Below are positions 16,549 to 25,669 of a stretch of 64,000 nt of DNA, piece after piece. Position 1 is the first letter of the stretch, and each line of letters begins with the position of its first letter. Both the position numbers and the translations under genes were made by a program. The stretch comes from Pseudoramibacter faecis (GTDB lineage: Bacteria > Bacillota > Clostridia > Eubacteriales > Eubacteriaceae), in assembly GCF_036289405.1 (NCBI RefSeq), contig NZ_JAYFFI010000006.1, positions 38,708 to 102,707 of the forward strand, written 5' to 3'. The notes below the pieces were generated by a model, which worked only from the letters and a program-made list of their open reading frames with translations, made no database searches and was not told the DNA's origin.

Positions 16549-17895
16549 TCTTTTTTCCTCCTCTTGAGCTCTACTCTGCGATCAGAACCCCCTTTTTCAA
16601 AGGCCCTAATCTCTTTTCTCCAATGCTCTAATCTTCCTTGCCGCACAATCTCAGGGACTTGGTCCCAATCTTCATAAATGGCTGCAGGATTTTGAATTTT
16701 CTTTTCATGCTTTGCGATCTCCTCTTCCAAGGATTTTATTCCCTTTTTGAGGTTTTTATCTGTTTGTTTACTGAGGCCTTTTTCCTCGGCAAATAACTGA
16801 AGATTCATTTGGATTGGCCCCGCTTCTCTTGTTACTATTATAGCACTTTTTCCCGGTTTTGCAACGCGTTTCGCGTACATGTTCACGTCGAGCCCATCCT
16901 GATAAATCCGAGCGCGCTGCATCGGCAGCTCCATGGCCTTACTGAAGTTCTTATACTGGCCATAAGTCACCTGGTATTTGATCTTCTTGTTTAAGATCGT
17001 ATCCGGATCGGCGCCGCCCTTTTCCAGCAGATGCACGTCTCGGCGGTATTTGCGCAGTGTCGTCTCCAGCTTGCGCTGGTGCTGCAAGGCCTCATACTTG
17101 TTATAAGACTTGCCATCGTACTCCCGCGGTCTGGCATCTTCCTCGCGGATACGGTCCAGATCGTCGTCACTGTATCGCCGGACCGATATGCCGGGGATGA
17201 ACGGATCATAACTGTGATAACAGTTAATCCCCAAAAGCCCGGCAGCCGTATCCAGCCCGCAAACGCTGTACAGCTCTGCTCGGCTGTACACCCGTCCCTG
17301 CCACTCAGCATGGGACGGACGGGCCCCGCCATGAGCGGAAACCTCGAAATAATCGGTGCCCAGCTCAGCGGCGACCTGCTCAGCGTTATAGCGCTGCACC
17401 TGGCTGTATCCGGTCATCAGGGCCCGCCGAACGGCCACTTCGATGCGGTTGCTGTGCCCCGTGGCATAATCCACGGACCGTAGCCCGCTTTTGGTCATCG
17501 TGTTAATGGTCCGCTCCAGCACCGTGTTATAGCTAAACGCCCCGCTGACAATGTCCATCATCGCGTCATCAAGGGTTTGGGTATAAAATTCCTGCAAGCG
17601 TTGCACGTTGACTTTGCCCAGCGGCCCCTTGGTCGCAAAGCCCAAAGACTGAGTAATGCTTTGGAAGGTGCCATGCGTTTGCCGGGTCACCGCTTGGATC
17701 AGGCTTTGCAGCTCGGCGTTTTCCGCAAAGGGTGTTTGCTTTAATCCGCTGAGTTGATAGGCTCTGGCATGCTGATTGTACTCCGCATAAACCTCATCGC
17801 TGAGGATGCGATTGGCCTCTTTCTGGCCAACTCCCAGTGCTTCGGCAATCCACTTCTTGAGATTGCGCTCGCTGATCCCCAGCTGTGCCAGTCGG
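16545..17895 (-). pseudogene. Phage minor capsid protein gene, 5' end removed at the CRISPR array
   Basis: An open frame of about 450 codons runs to the stop at 16545. It matches phage minor capsid/head-morphogenesis proteins: SVDYATGHSNRIEVAVRRAL, SAHGGARPSHAEWQGRVYS and LLGINCYHSYDPFIPG, the last two being hallmarks of this family. Upstream of the GTG at 17690 the frame is still coding (ISERNLKKWIAEALGVGQKE) up to 17895, where the first CRISPR repeat begins. No start codon with a ribosome binding site exists, so the 5' part has been lost. Confidence 0.85.
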
Positions 17896-18838
17896 GGATC
17901 ACCCCCGCGTATGCGGGAAAGACTTTAACAACGCAGCGGGGGACGTCGTTGCCCGAGGATCACCCCCGCGTATGCGGGAAAGACACCTTAAAAGGGCTCT
18001 TTTCTGGGGAAAATGCGGGATCACCCCCGCGTATGCGGGAAAGACAATGACCGGCGCTACCGGAAAAGAAGCCGCAAAGGATCACCCCCGCGTATGCGGG
18101 AAAGACGGATCAAAGACCTAAAGGCAGAAAGCACCGCCAGGATCACCCCCGCGTATGCGGGAAAGACGTAGCTTATAGCGGCGGAAAGGACAGCGACGTA
18201 GGATCACCCCCGCGTATGCGGGAAAGACATCATAGTTTCTCTTCACGCTTTCGTGCTATAAGGATCACCCCCGCGTATGCGGAAAAGACACAGGAGGAAA
18301 CGATGAAGAAACATAAACAATAGGATCACCCCCGCGTATGCGGGAAAGACTGAGGTGGGCGATACTTCGTGAATACTTTTTTAGGATCACCCCCGCGTAT
18401 GCGGGAAAGACTTCACCCCGCGGCGGGAAAGGACGGCCGCGTCGGGATCACCCCCGCGTATGCGGGAAAGACGAATCGCCATCGCGATTGCGATATTAGG
18501 CTTTGGGATCACCCCCGCGTATGCGGGAAAGACTCATCCTCCCGAACGCTTGCGAAACAAAGCTTAGGATCACCCCCGCGTATGCGGGAAAGACTATGGG
18601 GATGAAGCTCGGCGTGACAAAAGAATAGGATCACCCCCGCGTATGCGGGAAAGACTTTATGAGGCGGCAAATTACTTGAAAGGACCTGGGATCACCCCCG
18701 CGTATGCGGGAAAGACTTTTTTGTACCATCTTCAATTGCGATGATTTTAGGATCACCCCCGCGTATGCGGGAAAGACGTATATGCAACAATTAGAAAAGG
18801 CCGGCGGTCAGGATCACCCCCGCGTATGCGGGAAAGAC
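17896..18838 (-). CRISPR. Type I-E CRISPR array, 16 repeats / 15 spacers
   Basis: A 28-base repeat (plus strand starts GGATCACCCCCGCG and ends ATGCGGGAAAGAC) recurs every 61 bases from 17896 to 18811; all spacers are 33 bases. The repeat has the short CCCGC/GCGGG hairpin of I-E repeats. One repeat (18262-18289) has G to A at 18283. Orientation follows the cas operon: transcription on minus, leader end at 18838, oldest end at 17896. The near-perfect identity of repeats and uniform spacing suggest an active array. Confidence 0.98.
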
Positions 18839-18879
18839 AGTAATAGATCCCCCATTTTAAGCCATTCCTCTAATCCCCC
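18839..18879 (-). promoter_or_regulatory. Short leader between cas2 and the first repeat
   Basis: Only 41 bases separate the cas2::dnaQ stop from the leader-end repeat; I-E leaders are usually longer and AT-rich. Either the leader function extends into the 3' end of the cas2 gene or the array is read from the cas operon promoter. I see a TTAAAAT that could be a weak -10 but no clear -35. Confidence 0.5.
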
Positions 18880-19764
18880 TCAGCGAAATTTCTTCACTTT
18901 TGTCGAAAGCGCATAGATCAGTTTCGCATCCGCCAGCGCACGGTGCGGCACCTCTTCATTGATCCCGTAAGATTGCAGTGACGTCTCGAACTTATAATTC
19001 CCCTGAAACATTTTTTCTTTTTTAACGACTCCCATTAGATCATACACCTTATGATGTAGCGGGTCCATATCCATTCGGCGCAAAGTTTGATTGATAAATT
19101 GAACATCAAAATCGACATGGTACCCGACGAGATCATCGCTGCCGATAAAAGCCAGAAACGCTTTGATCGCTTCGGCTTCTGTCCGGCCGCCATCAGCCAG
19201 CATCGCATCCGTGATGCCGGTGAGCTCGGTGATTTTTTTCGGCAGCGCCCGGGGATGCACGATCAACTGTTCGAAGGTCGACACGGTTTGCCCGTCGACC
19301 TTCACGGCGCCGATCTCGATGATTCGGTTCTTTGCCGCGTCGAGGCCATCCGTTTCCAGATCGATCACCACATAGGGCTTAGGGGCCGCGCGCTGCTTTT
19401 CTCCCGGCGCCAATCGACGCGCCCGACGCATCTTGGATGCCCGGCTGAAACCTGGCCGAAGGGTATCGGGTTTCCCCGCACGTTCGGGCGTCGGCATCAT
19501 CACCAGCGGGATCCCGTCGCAGTCGATCACCTCCCGGGCGCCACCGCTCGTTTGAAAAGCATAGCCGATTTCGTTGCGCGCCGGATAGGCCAGCGTCGCT
19601 TCGCCGACGCCGGCTGCCTCCTGCACGCGCTGCCAGAGCAATTCCCGAATTCTGACATTGAAATTGCCTACGAACACACCGGTCGCGATCTCCTGCATCC
19701 ACTTGGAGAGATCGCCCCGAAGGGAGATCGGCACGTTTTTCACGGTGATGATGGTCAGGGGCAT
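18880..19764 (-). CDS. cas2: Cas2e fused to a DnaQ-like (DEDDh) exonuclease
   Basis: 294 residues. Residues 1-95 are Cas2e (MPLTIITVKNVPISLRGDLS, then GVFVGNFNVRIRELLW). After a basic linker, residues ~128-294 are a DEDDh 3'-5' exonuclease: VVIDLETDG (D, E), YHVDFDVQF (D), HRALADA (H, D). In known systems this fused domain trims prespacers before integration by Cas1-Cas2. It overlaps cas1 by 10 bp and precedes the array. Confidence 0.95.
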   Translation of the reverse strand: MPLTIITVKNVPISLRGDLSKWMQEIATGVFVGNFNVRIRELLWQRVQEAAGVGEATLAYPARNEIGYAFQTSGGAREVIDCDGIPLVMMPTPERAGKPDTLRPGFSRASKMRRARRLAPGEKQRAAPKPYVVIDLETDGLDAAKNRIIEIGAVKVDGQTVSTFEQLIVHPRALPKKITELTGITDAMLADGGRTEAEAIKAFLAFIGSDDLVGYHVDFDVQFINQTLRRMDMDPLHHKVYDLMGVVKKEKMFQGNYKFETSLQSYGINEEVPHRALADAKLIYALSTKVKKFR

Positions 19765-20705
19765 GGCGGTGCCTCGCTGTAATTCACGCCGTGGGCCACC
19801 AGGCCCGCTTTATCGTCCCAGAGGCTGATCGGCGCCGCGGTGATCTGCTCGTCCGCCGGGATGGCCAACAGCTGCTGCAAATCCCGAACCATGCGCGTCA
19901 TCAATTGGCCATCGACAAAGGCGTCCCGCACTCGCCGCCGGGTGATTCGCCCGATGTCCTGACCCGCTTCATAAGCCGCCGCCACTTGGAACGCGATCGG
20001 GATGGTCGTCTCGGCTTTATACAAATCGGCCACGTCATACACGAAGGAGCGATCGTGCCCGGTGTGCACAAAGCCGAGGCCGGCCGACAGCCCCAGAGCC
20101 GCCACCACGCTGTACGCCAGGCCATACAGCGCCACGTTGGCCGCGGACAATGCCTGATTCACCGGGTCGCCGCCCTCAAAATTTTCCGGATTGTAGTCTC
20201 GCCGTTTCCAAGGCACATGGTATTCTTGGGACAGCCTGCGATACGTCCTTCGAACCCGGGCGCCTTCGTGAGAGCGCAGCTGCTGCATGGTCAGCGCAGA
20301 CACATCTTCGTCCGGAAAGCGCATTTGATACATCTGTCTGGCCACGGCCAGCCGGCTTCTGGTATTGCTGACCAGCCCCGCCTGCTTTACGAGAAAGCGG
20401 GTGGTGCGGGCCAGCGAGCGGCCGTGGGCGTATTGCCGCACGCCCCGCTCGCCCACCCAGATCATCGCCGTTCCGGTATCGCCCAACAGCTCCACCGCGC
20501 GGTGGCTGATGTCTGTGCCCGGCCCCAACAAGAGCACGCCGATCATCGCCGCCGGGATGCGGACGATGCCCCGGCTCTCCGCCACGGTGATGGCGCTGTC
20601 CTGGCGGTTCACTTTCGCGTGTTCGATATAAATAAAACTGACCCGGTCTTCGATGCGCGGCAGCTCGGGCAGTTCCGCTTTTTTCGCACCGGCCATACGG
20701 CTCAC
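19755..20705 (-). CDS. cas1: CRISPR integrase Cas1 (type I-E)
   Basis: 316 residues from GTG 20705 (4-bp overlap with cas6e) or 313 from ATG 20696. The metal-binding residues are seen in LRSHEGARVR (Glu), GFVHTGHDRSFVYDVADLYK (His and Asp). It starts ELPELPRIEDRVSFIYIEHA, typical of Cas1e. It joins new spacers to the leader end with Cas2. Confidence 0.96.
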   Translation of the reverse strand: MSRMAGAKKAELPELPRIEDRVSFIYIEHAKVNRQDSAITVAESRGIVRIPAAMIGVLLLGPGTDISHRAVELLGDTGTAMIWVGERGVRQYAHGRSLARTTRFLVKQAGLVSNTRSRLAVARQMYQMRFPDEDVSALTMQQLRSHEGARVRRTYRRLSQEYHVPWKRRDYNPENFEGGDPVNQALSAANVALYGLAYSVVAALGLSAGLGFVHTGHDRSFVYDVADLYKAETTIPIAFQVAAAYEAGQDIGRITRRRVRDAFVDGQLMTRMVRDLQQLLAIPADEQITAAPISLWDDKAGLVAHGVNYSEAPPCP

Positions 20706-21346
20706 GGCCGGGCCTCCGGAATCACCGTCATCAGCCCGAAGCCATAGGCCTTCTTTCGGCCGATGCCCTCGGTCAGCGTCCGGCGAAACTGCGCCACGTC
20801 GATCACTTCAAGCATTCCCTCATAGCTCGCCCTGGCCAGGCGGATATTTTCCCCGCCTTTTTTGAGCAGGGCGAAACCGCGATCGGTGATGGTGAAGTTG
20901 TCTGCCTCCAGAGTGAAGCCGTTCTTTTCCGCCCGTTTGAACAAATATTTCATTTCCGCGTCGACCGTTCCGCAAGGAATGACCCTTCCCCGCTTTTTTC
21001 CGGAGTGCATGACGGACGCCACCGGATTAAGCGTCGCCCGAAAGCGCAGCCGCTGTCCGGCGGCCAATCGGTCCAAAAGCGGCGCGTAATCTCGACACGC
21101 GGCCGATCCCGCCACGCCGTATTTTTCCAGAGCAGAAAGAGCTGGCGGTGTCGGGCTGACCACCAGCAAATAGGGCGCGCCCTGCAGGCGATCGATGCGC
21201 CAAAGCTTGCGGCTTCTTTCGGCTTTCGGTTGATCTCTTTCTTCCGGAAAGCTGTCCTCCACCCAGGCGTGGTACGCGCCGAGATGAGAAAGTTCCCGCA
21301 GCTTTTTTCGATTTTCCGTGTCGATCGCCACCCGCGACATAAACAT
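20702..21346 (-). CDS. cas6e: Cas6e crRNA endonuclease (CasE)
   Basis: 214 residues from ATG 21346, one base after the cas5 stop; an alternative ATG is at 21340. LGAYHAWVEDSFP carries the catalytic His of Cas6e, and the C-terminal glycine-rich loop GIGRKKAYGFGLMTVIP binds the repeat hairpin. It cuts the pre-crRNA within each repeat and stays bound in Cascade. Confidence 0.94.
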   Translation of the reverse strand: MFMSRVAIDTENRKKLRELSHLGAYHAWVEDSFPEERDQPKAERSRKLWRIDRLQGAPYLLVVSPTPPALSALEKYGVAGSAACRDYAPLLDRLAAGQRLRFRATLNPVASVMHSGKKRGRVIPCGTVDAEMKYLFKRAEKNGFTLEADNFTITDRGFALLKKGGENIRLARASYEGMLEVIDVAQFRRTLTEGIGRKKAYGFGLMTVIPEARP

Positions 21347-21347
21347 C

Positions 21348-22091
21348 TCACACACCTCCCAACGCGGCAAAGGCATCGTGCCCGGCGGCAGCCATCTCGG
21401 GCATATCCAAAGTGACTTGGGTGCGCGCTTCATTCCTGAAGCGATGGCGGCGATTGCTTTGCGAAAAGGAGATCACCTCGTCCCTGCGCATCTGCCGGCC
21501 CTTAGGCGAAGCGACCAACGCTGCATCCGCAAAAACTTCGAGCTTTGCGGCTTTGGCATCCGGATGCTCCCGGACGTAGCGCCGACGATACCAATCCGCC
21601 GCCTGCCAGGGCAGCTGATTGAGCGCGCTCAGCACATCGGCATCCGCCACGTCCAGCAGCAGATCCGCCGGCACCGGGCACGAGCGCCGCCCCATGAAAG
21701 GCTGAAAATACGGCGCGCGCAGTGCGTCGGCAATGGCCGAGACCCACGCGCCATCCTCATGGCCGACCGCCGCGACAAACAGTGCGTCTTCAAGATAATA
21801 GCGGGTCGTCGTATAGGTATGTTCAACCGCGTCTTCCTTCTTAAGATTTTTCTTGGCCGCAATTTGGTAGTCCTTCGCCAGACGCCCGGGCTGATCCACC
21901 CGCACGGCGAAGTGCAGGGCGCCCAGCTTTTGAATCTGCTCATCTTCCTCGCGCCGGTAGCCGAAGGCCGCCGCGATCAGGCCGATCACCGCGCTTTTGG
22001 CAGGATGCCGATCGGTGTGGCGCGTCTCGAAATGCGCATCGGTGCCCCAGGCTTGCAGTGGCCCGGCGAGCTTTAACAAAATGGTCTTCAT
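21348..22091 (-). CDS. cas5e: Cascade subunit Cas5e (CasD)
   Basis: 247 residues starting MKTILLKLAGPLQAWGTDAH, the standard Cas5e N-terminus, with RHTDRHPAKSAVIGLIAAAF next. It caps the 5' handle of the crRNA. It follows cas7 by 4 bp and touches cas6e, so the operon is tightly packed. Confidence 0.95.
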   Translation of the reverse strand: MKTILLKLAGPLQAWGTDAHFETRHTDRHPAKSAVIGLIAAAFGYRREEDEQIQKLGALHFAVRVDQPGRLAKDYQIAAKKNLKKEDAVEHTYTTTRYYLEDALFVAAVGHEDGAWVSAIADALRAPYFQPFMGRRSCPVPADLLLDVADADVLSALNQLPWQAADWYRRRYVREHPDAKAAKLEVFADAALVASPKGRQMRRDEVISFSQSNRRHRFRNEARTQVTLDMPEMAAAGHDAFAALGGV

Positions 22092-22095
22092 CGTT

Positions 22096-23205
22096 TTAAC
22101 GGCTTTCCTGAAATAACTGATCTACCAGGTCATTCAATAACTCAGAATCTGTATTTTCTTTCACCCCATCCATGTTCAATGCTTTGCCATCTTTCGTTAT
22201 ATACAAGGTGAAAAGCGGATCTTGAACAAATCTTTTAACCTGATTGTATTCCTCGACCAGCCGCTTAACAGATTCTTTAGCATAGCCATCTCCACAGGAT
22301 TTAACAGGATTTTCAAAAGCTGTCACCAGGCTCACCGGGCGATCCTCTCTCAGGGTAATCATCAAAACTTCCGGAATCGTTTGATTGGCAAAAGAATGGA
22401 TATTCCCGGTTGGCATTGATTTAATAAACGCCTCAATAAAACGTCTTGCTCCGTCTATTGCCTGCTGTTCGCTCCCCAATTGATTCGCCAATTCATGCAA
22501 TGCCACATTGGCATAGCGGTACAATGTCGATGAATTGAATTCCTTTGATTCAATCATGCCCGCGCCTTGAATACCTTCCTCTTCTTTAACGTCATCCACT
22601 GCCGTGAAATAATCGAACTCCGTCTGCACAGCATGCGTTGAAATGGCATGGGCCACCTGGGCCGAGGCATCGATATTTAAATCTGTGTTTTCCGCCACCA
22701 TCCGCCCAAAAAGAGCTAAATCGATGCCTGGATCTTTATTAAATTTTTCTACTATGTCCTTTTTAGTGTCTGTTTTCTCTTTTCCTTTTAATTTTTTTCC
22801 AGATAGTTCTAATGCTTTTTTTGCCAAGCCCTTTACTTGCTTTTCGCTAATGAACTGCAAAACAGTTGCTTTATCATAAGGATCGTCCTTTTTCTTTTTC
22901 CCAGTTAACTTAATCTCTAAAAGATCATAAATATTCTTTGAATACTTGATAGCCTCTTCTTCTGATAACGACGGATCTATTATCTGAATTTGTTTCACAA
23001 TTAATTTCACAACATCAAAAGTTCGTTTGCTTTCCTTTAAAAAACTATCGCGCATTGCCTTTTTCCACGCCTGGGAACTGACTCGCGCCCGGGTCACCCC
23101 GCCGTATTGCGCAGTCTTGGGGCTGCCGGTATCGTCCCGATTGATGTTCGACGGCGGCAGTGTCTGAATGGCGTGAATATCTAAAAATAAGCGCTTATTC
23201 TGCAT
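22096..23205 (-). CDS. cas7e: Cascade backbone subunit Cas7e (CasC/Cse4)
   Basis: 369 residues from ATG 23205 with AGGAGG 9 bases upstream. Family motifs: LFLDIHAIQTLPPSNINRDD, GGVTRARVSSQAWKKAMRDS and the later QVAHAISTHAVQTEFDYFTA. Six copies normally coat the spacer RNA. The middle part (22680-23040) is clearly more AT-rich than its neighbours. It overlaps cse2 by 11 bp. Confidence 0.95.
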   Translation of the reverse strand: MQNKRLFLDIHAIQTLPPSNINRDDTGSPKTAQYGGVTRARVSSQAWKKAMRDSFLKESKRTFDVVKLIVKQIQIIDPSLSEEEAIKYSKNIYDLLEIKLTGKKKKDDPYDKATVLQFISEKQVKGLAKKALELSGKKLKGKEKTDTKKDIVEKFNKDPGIDLALFGRMVAENTDLNIDASAQVAHAISTHAVQTEFDYFTAVDDVKEEEGIQGAGMIESKEFNSSTLYRYANVALHELANQLGSEQQAIDGARRFIEAFIKSMPTGNIHSFANQTIPEVLMITLREDRPVSLVTAFENPVKSCGDGYAKESVKRLVEEYNQVKRFVQDPLFTLYITKDGKALNMDGVKENTDSELLNDLVDQLFQESR

Positions 23206-23845
23206 GGCTTGCTTCCTCCTGTTTCGTTTCTTTGTCATCTTGATTCATTCGATAATAGGCGGTGGCCCAGCGCAGCTTCACCTGTTGATCACTGCCCCGC
23301 TGAAACCAAAACAAATCCTCGGCCAGCTGGGGAAAATCGATCGCCCTGACGCCGGCGGCCTTCGCCAATTTGATCAGCTGCCGCAAATGATAGGCCAGCT
23401 CGTCAAAAGACTCCGCCGTTAGCATCGCGTTAAACCGCCGGTCCAAGGCCTTTTCGTTTGCATCGCTGCGCAGGGTTCTAAGCGATGCGCCCATATTGAG
23501 CCGTTGCCGCTTTTCATTTGCTTCCGCCGGTTTATCGCTCTCCGGCAAGCCGGAAACCCGGCGGCTCCCCTGCTGGCACAAGGCGTAAAACTGCAGCGCG
23601 GCAAAAACGGCATTTTCTTCCGCCGTCGGCTCGCCGCTGCTTGACAGCATGGATTCGGGCATCTGCGCGAGCAGCATGGGCCACACGGCCTGCGCCTCGG
23701 CAAAGGATTGCCCCGCCGAGCGCCGAAGCTCGGCCAACGCCGCTTTCGCCGTTCCTGACTCCCGCTGGCTTTCAAACCTGTGAATGATTTCAGCCGTTAC
23801 ACGATCGACATCTTTGGCGCTGCCTGTTGTATCTTGAATGATCAT
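23195..23845 (-). CDS. cse2: Cascade small subunit Cse2 (CasB)
   Basis: 216 residues; family-typical pieces are GTAKAALAELRRSAGQS near residue 33 and QLAEDLFWFQ near the C-terminus. Two copies stabilise the R-loop. The start follows a purine-rich TAGGAGGT site. It lies between cse1 (16-bp gap) and cas7. Confidence 0.93.
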   Translation of the reverse strand: MIIQDTTGSAKDVDRVTAEIIHRFESQRESGTAKAALAELRRSAGQSFAEAQAVWPMLLAQMPESMLSSSGEPTAEENAVFAALQFYALCQQGSRRVSGLPESDKPAEANEKRQRLNMGASLRTLRSDANEKALDRRFNAMLTAESFDELAYHLRQLIKLAKAAGVRAIDFPQLAEDLFWFQRGSDQQVKLRWATAYYRMNQDDKETKQEEASHAE

Positions 23846-23861
23846 AGGCTACCTCCTAATC

Positions 23862-25652
23862 TTATGAATACGGAATAAGTTGATTTAATTTGGCACAAAA
23901 ACGATTATAGGCCGTCGCGATATTGATCACCCTGCTCTCTTTATCCTTTCCTTTTTTGCCTTTTATTTCAATCGTATGGCCTGCATAATCCAAATGGCTC
24001 CCCGATTCCAAAATCTGGCGCGCCTGCCACGACACTAATCTTTTAAGGCTTTCCTTCCAAATCTTGATCTGCGCATCCTTGTCGTCCTCCGGCCGAATCG
24101 CCTCAAGCCAATCGCGAAAGGGTCTATCAATTTCCGCATACATATCTTCTTTTTTGCTTTCAATATATGCTTTTCTTATCGCGTCAAGCCTTCCTTTTGA
24201 GTCCTCTCTCCCGATTTTCCTGACAGCAGCGACCTCTTGAATGTATGTTCGATAGACCTGTTCCACCACTTTTTTGGTGATAGCCACCGCTTCGTTAATC
24301 CGCACACACCAACCATCTTCGCTCTGATCGGTGACCACCATCTCATTCAGATTAAGCACGTCTACGATTTCATCCACCGGCGCCCGAGATCGTGGATCAC
24401 CGTCATCTCGCATGCTCACCGCCCAAAGATGAACGATTCGGTTGCCAACCAAATCCCGAATCGCATCGTATTGATCCAAGATGCCCGGCCGTCTTTGCTT
24501 ATCACTGGCCTTGTTCAAGGTGATTAATCCAAAAGATCGCCACATGGCTTGTTCCGGGGTGTGTTTACGGGGTGAACACGTTTGATCCCCTTTCTTTGGC
24601 GGCGTCTTCCACAAGGTCATCAGCTCCAAAACCTGCTCTTCGTGGATGATCTCCGGCACTTTAACCATATCCAGCCAAATATCTGCGCTTGCTTGTGTTT
24701 TCAGGTCGATCCGTATTGCCCGCGCCCAATTGGTATAAAGCTCTGCTAAATTATCCGGCTGCTCCCCGCGCAAAAGCTTATCCAAAAACGCTCCGATTTC
24801 AAATTCCCAGCAGGGTCTTTGCCGATGCCAAACATCCTTTTCCTCCGGATGGCAGAGCACCAAATTCATCATCAATGTCTCAAAAAGATTGTCTCCCGCC
24901 ATGCAGATACCGCCAATATCGTATAACCATCCTTTAGACCAAGTTTCTTCACTCCCCTTTTTTCGAAATTTCCCTTTATCCCCTGTTCCAACATAGCCTT
25001 GTAGCATCATCAGCCATCGGGCCAGTTCTGCTGAGTCCATTACATCTTTTTCCAAATCGTTCTTAGGTGAAAAGAGAGCCTTTTTATTTCTGCTTTCAGA
25101 AATTAAGCGATTCATATTGCTTCCTGTAAAAAGTGTGCCATATTTTTCCGTCCCTTTCCACTTATCTGGTGGTTCCTTGTCATCCTTTTTCTTTTTCAAC
25201 CCATACCGCTCAAAATCCTCCTCGCGCACCTGATAAAAGGGATAGGTCTCGTCAAACAGGTCAAACCGATCCCGCCACTTTTCGAGATAGGCCGTCACGA
25301 TCTCGGGAAAGCGCCCGCGCCGCCAAAGCGTCTCCCAGGTCGCTGCCATGGTTTCTTCGTATTCGTCTTCCTCCAAATCGTCCTCGTCCACATCGTTCGT
25401 CTGCCGATCGCGTTCGTCCAGTTCCACAAAGGGATAGGACTCGCCATCCACATCAAACCGGGTGAACACCGTCGTGAGTACCGCGAGCAACAGCCGCAGC
25501 ACCGCAAAATCCTGGGTAACCATCTCTCCCGCCAACCGCTGATAGCGGTGCGCCTCGCGAAACAGCGTCAAAAGAGACACCGTCTCTGCCCGGCCGCCGT
25601 CCGCCGGCATCACGGCGATCCACGGTTCGTCCAATAAATTAAATCGCCCCAT
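23862..25652 (-). CDS. cse1: Cascade large subunit Cse1 (Cas8e/CasA)
   Basis: 596 residues, longer than the E. coli protein (about 500). The start MGRFNLLDEPWIAV is diagnostic. The segment WLYDIGGICMAGDNLFETLM and the QMMLQGYVGTGDKG-like loop correspond to the PAM-recognition part. Insertions are rich in charged residues (for example around residues 85-100, NDVDEDDLEEDEYEE). It recognises the PAM and recruits Cas3. Confidence 0.94.
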   Translation of the reverse strand: MGRFNLLDEPWIAVMPADGGRAETVSLLTLFREAHRYQRLAGEMVTQDFAVLRLLLAVLTTVFTRFDVDGESYPFVELDERDRQTNDVDEDDLEEDEYEETMAATWETLWRRGRFPEIVTAYLEKWRDRFDLFDETYPFYQVREEDFERYGLKKKKDDKEPPDKWKGTEKYGTLFTGSNMNRLISESRNKKALFSPKNDLEKDVMDSAELARWLMMLQGYVGTGDKGKFRKKGSEETWSKGWLYDIGGICMAGDNLFETLMMNLVLCHPEEKDVWHRQRPCWEFEIGAFLDKLLRGEQPDNLAELYTNWARAIRIDLKTQASADIWLDMVKVPEIIHEEQVLELMTLWKTPPKKGDQTCSPRKHTPEQAMWRSFGLITLNKASDKQRRPGILDQYDAIRDLVGNRIVHLWAVSMRDDGDPRSRAPVDEIVDVLNLNEMVVTDQSEDGWCVRINEAVAITKKVVEQVYRTYIQEVAAVRKIGREDSKGRLDAIRKAYIESKKEDMYAEIDRPFRDWLEAIRPEDDKDAQIKIWKESLKRLVSWQARQILESGSHLDYAGHTIEIKGKKGKDKESRVINIATAYNRFCAKLNQLIPYS

Positions 25653-25669
25653 TCACATGCCTCCCTGCT

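Noticed and set aside
17896..18838. Self-targeting spacers against the adjacent phage genes
   Set aside because: By eye none of the 15 spacers matches the scaffold or capsid sequences in the window on either strand; a computed search would be needed to exclude imperfect matches.
17754..18916. Open frames across the CRISPR array
   Set aside because: They only translate the repeat (recurring HPRVCGKD / ITPAYAGKT units), an artefact often annotated as proteins.
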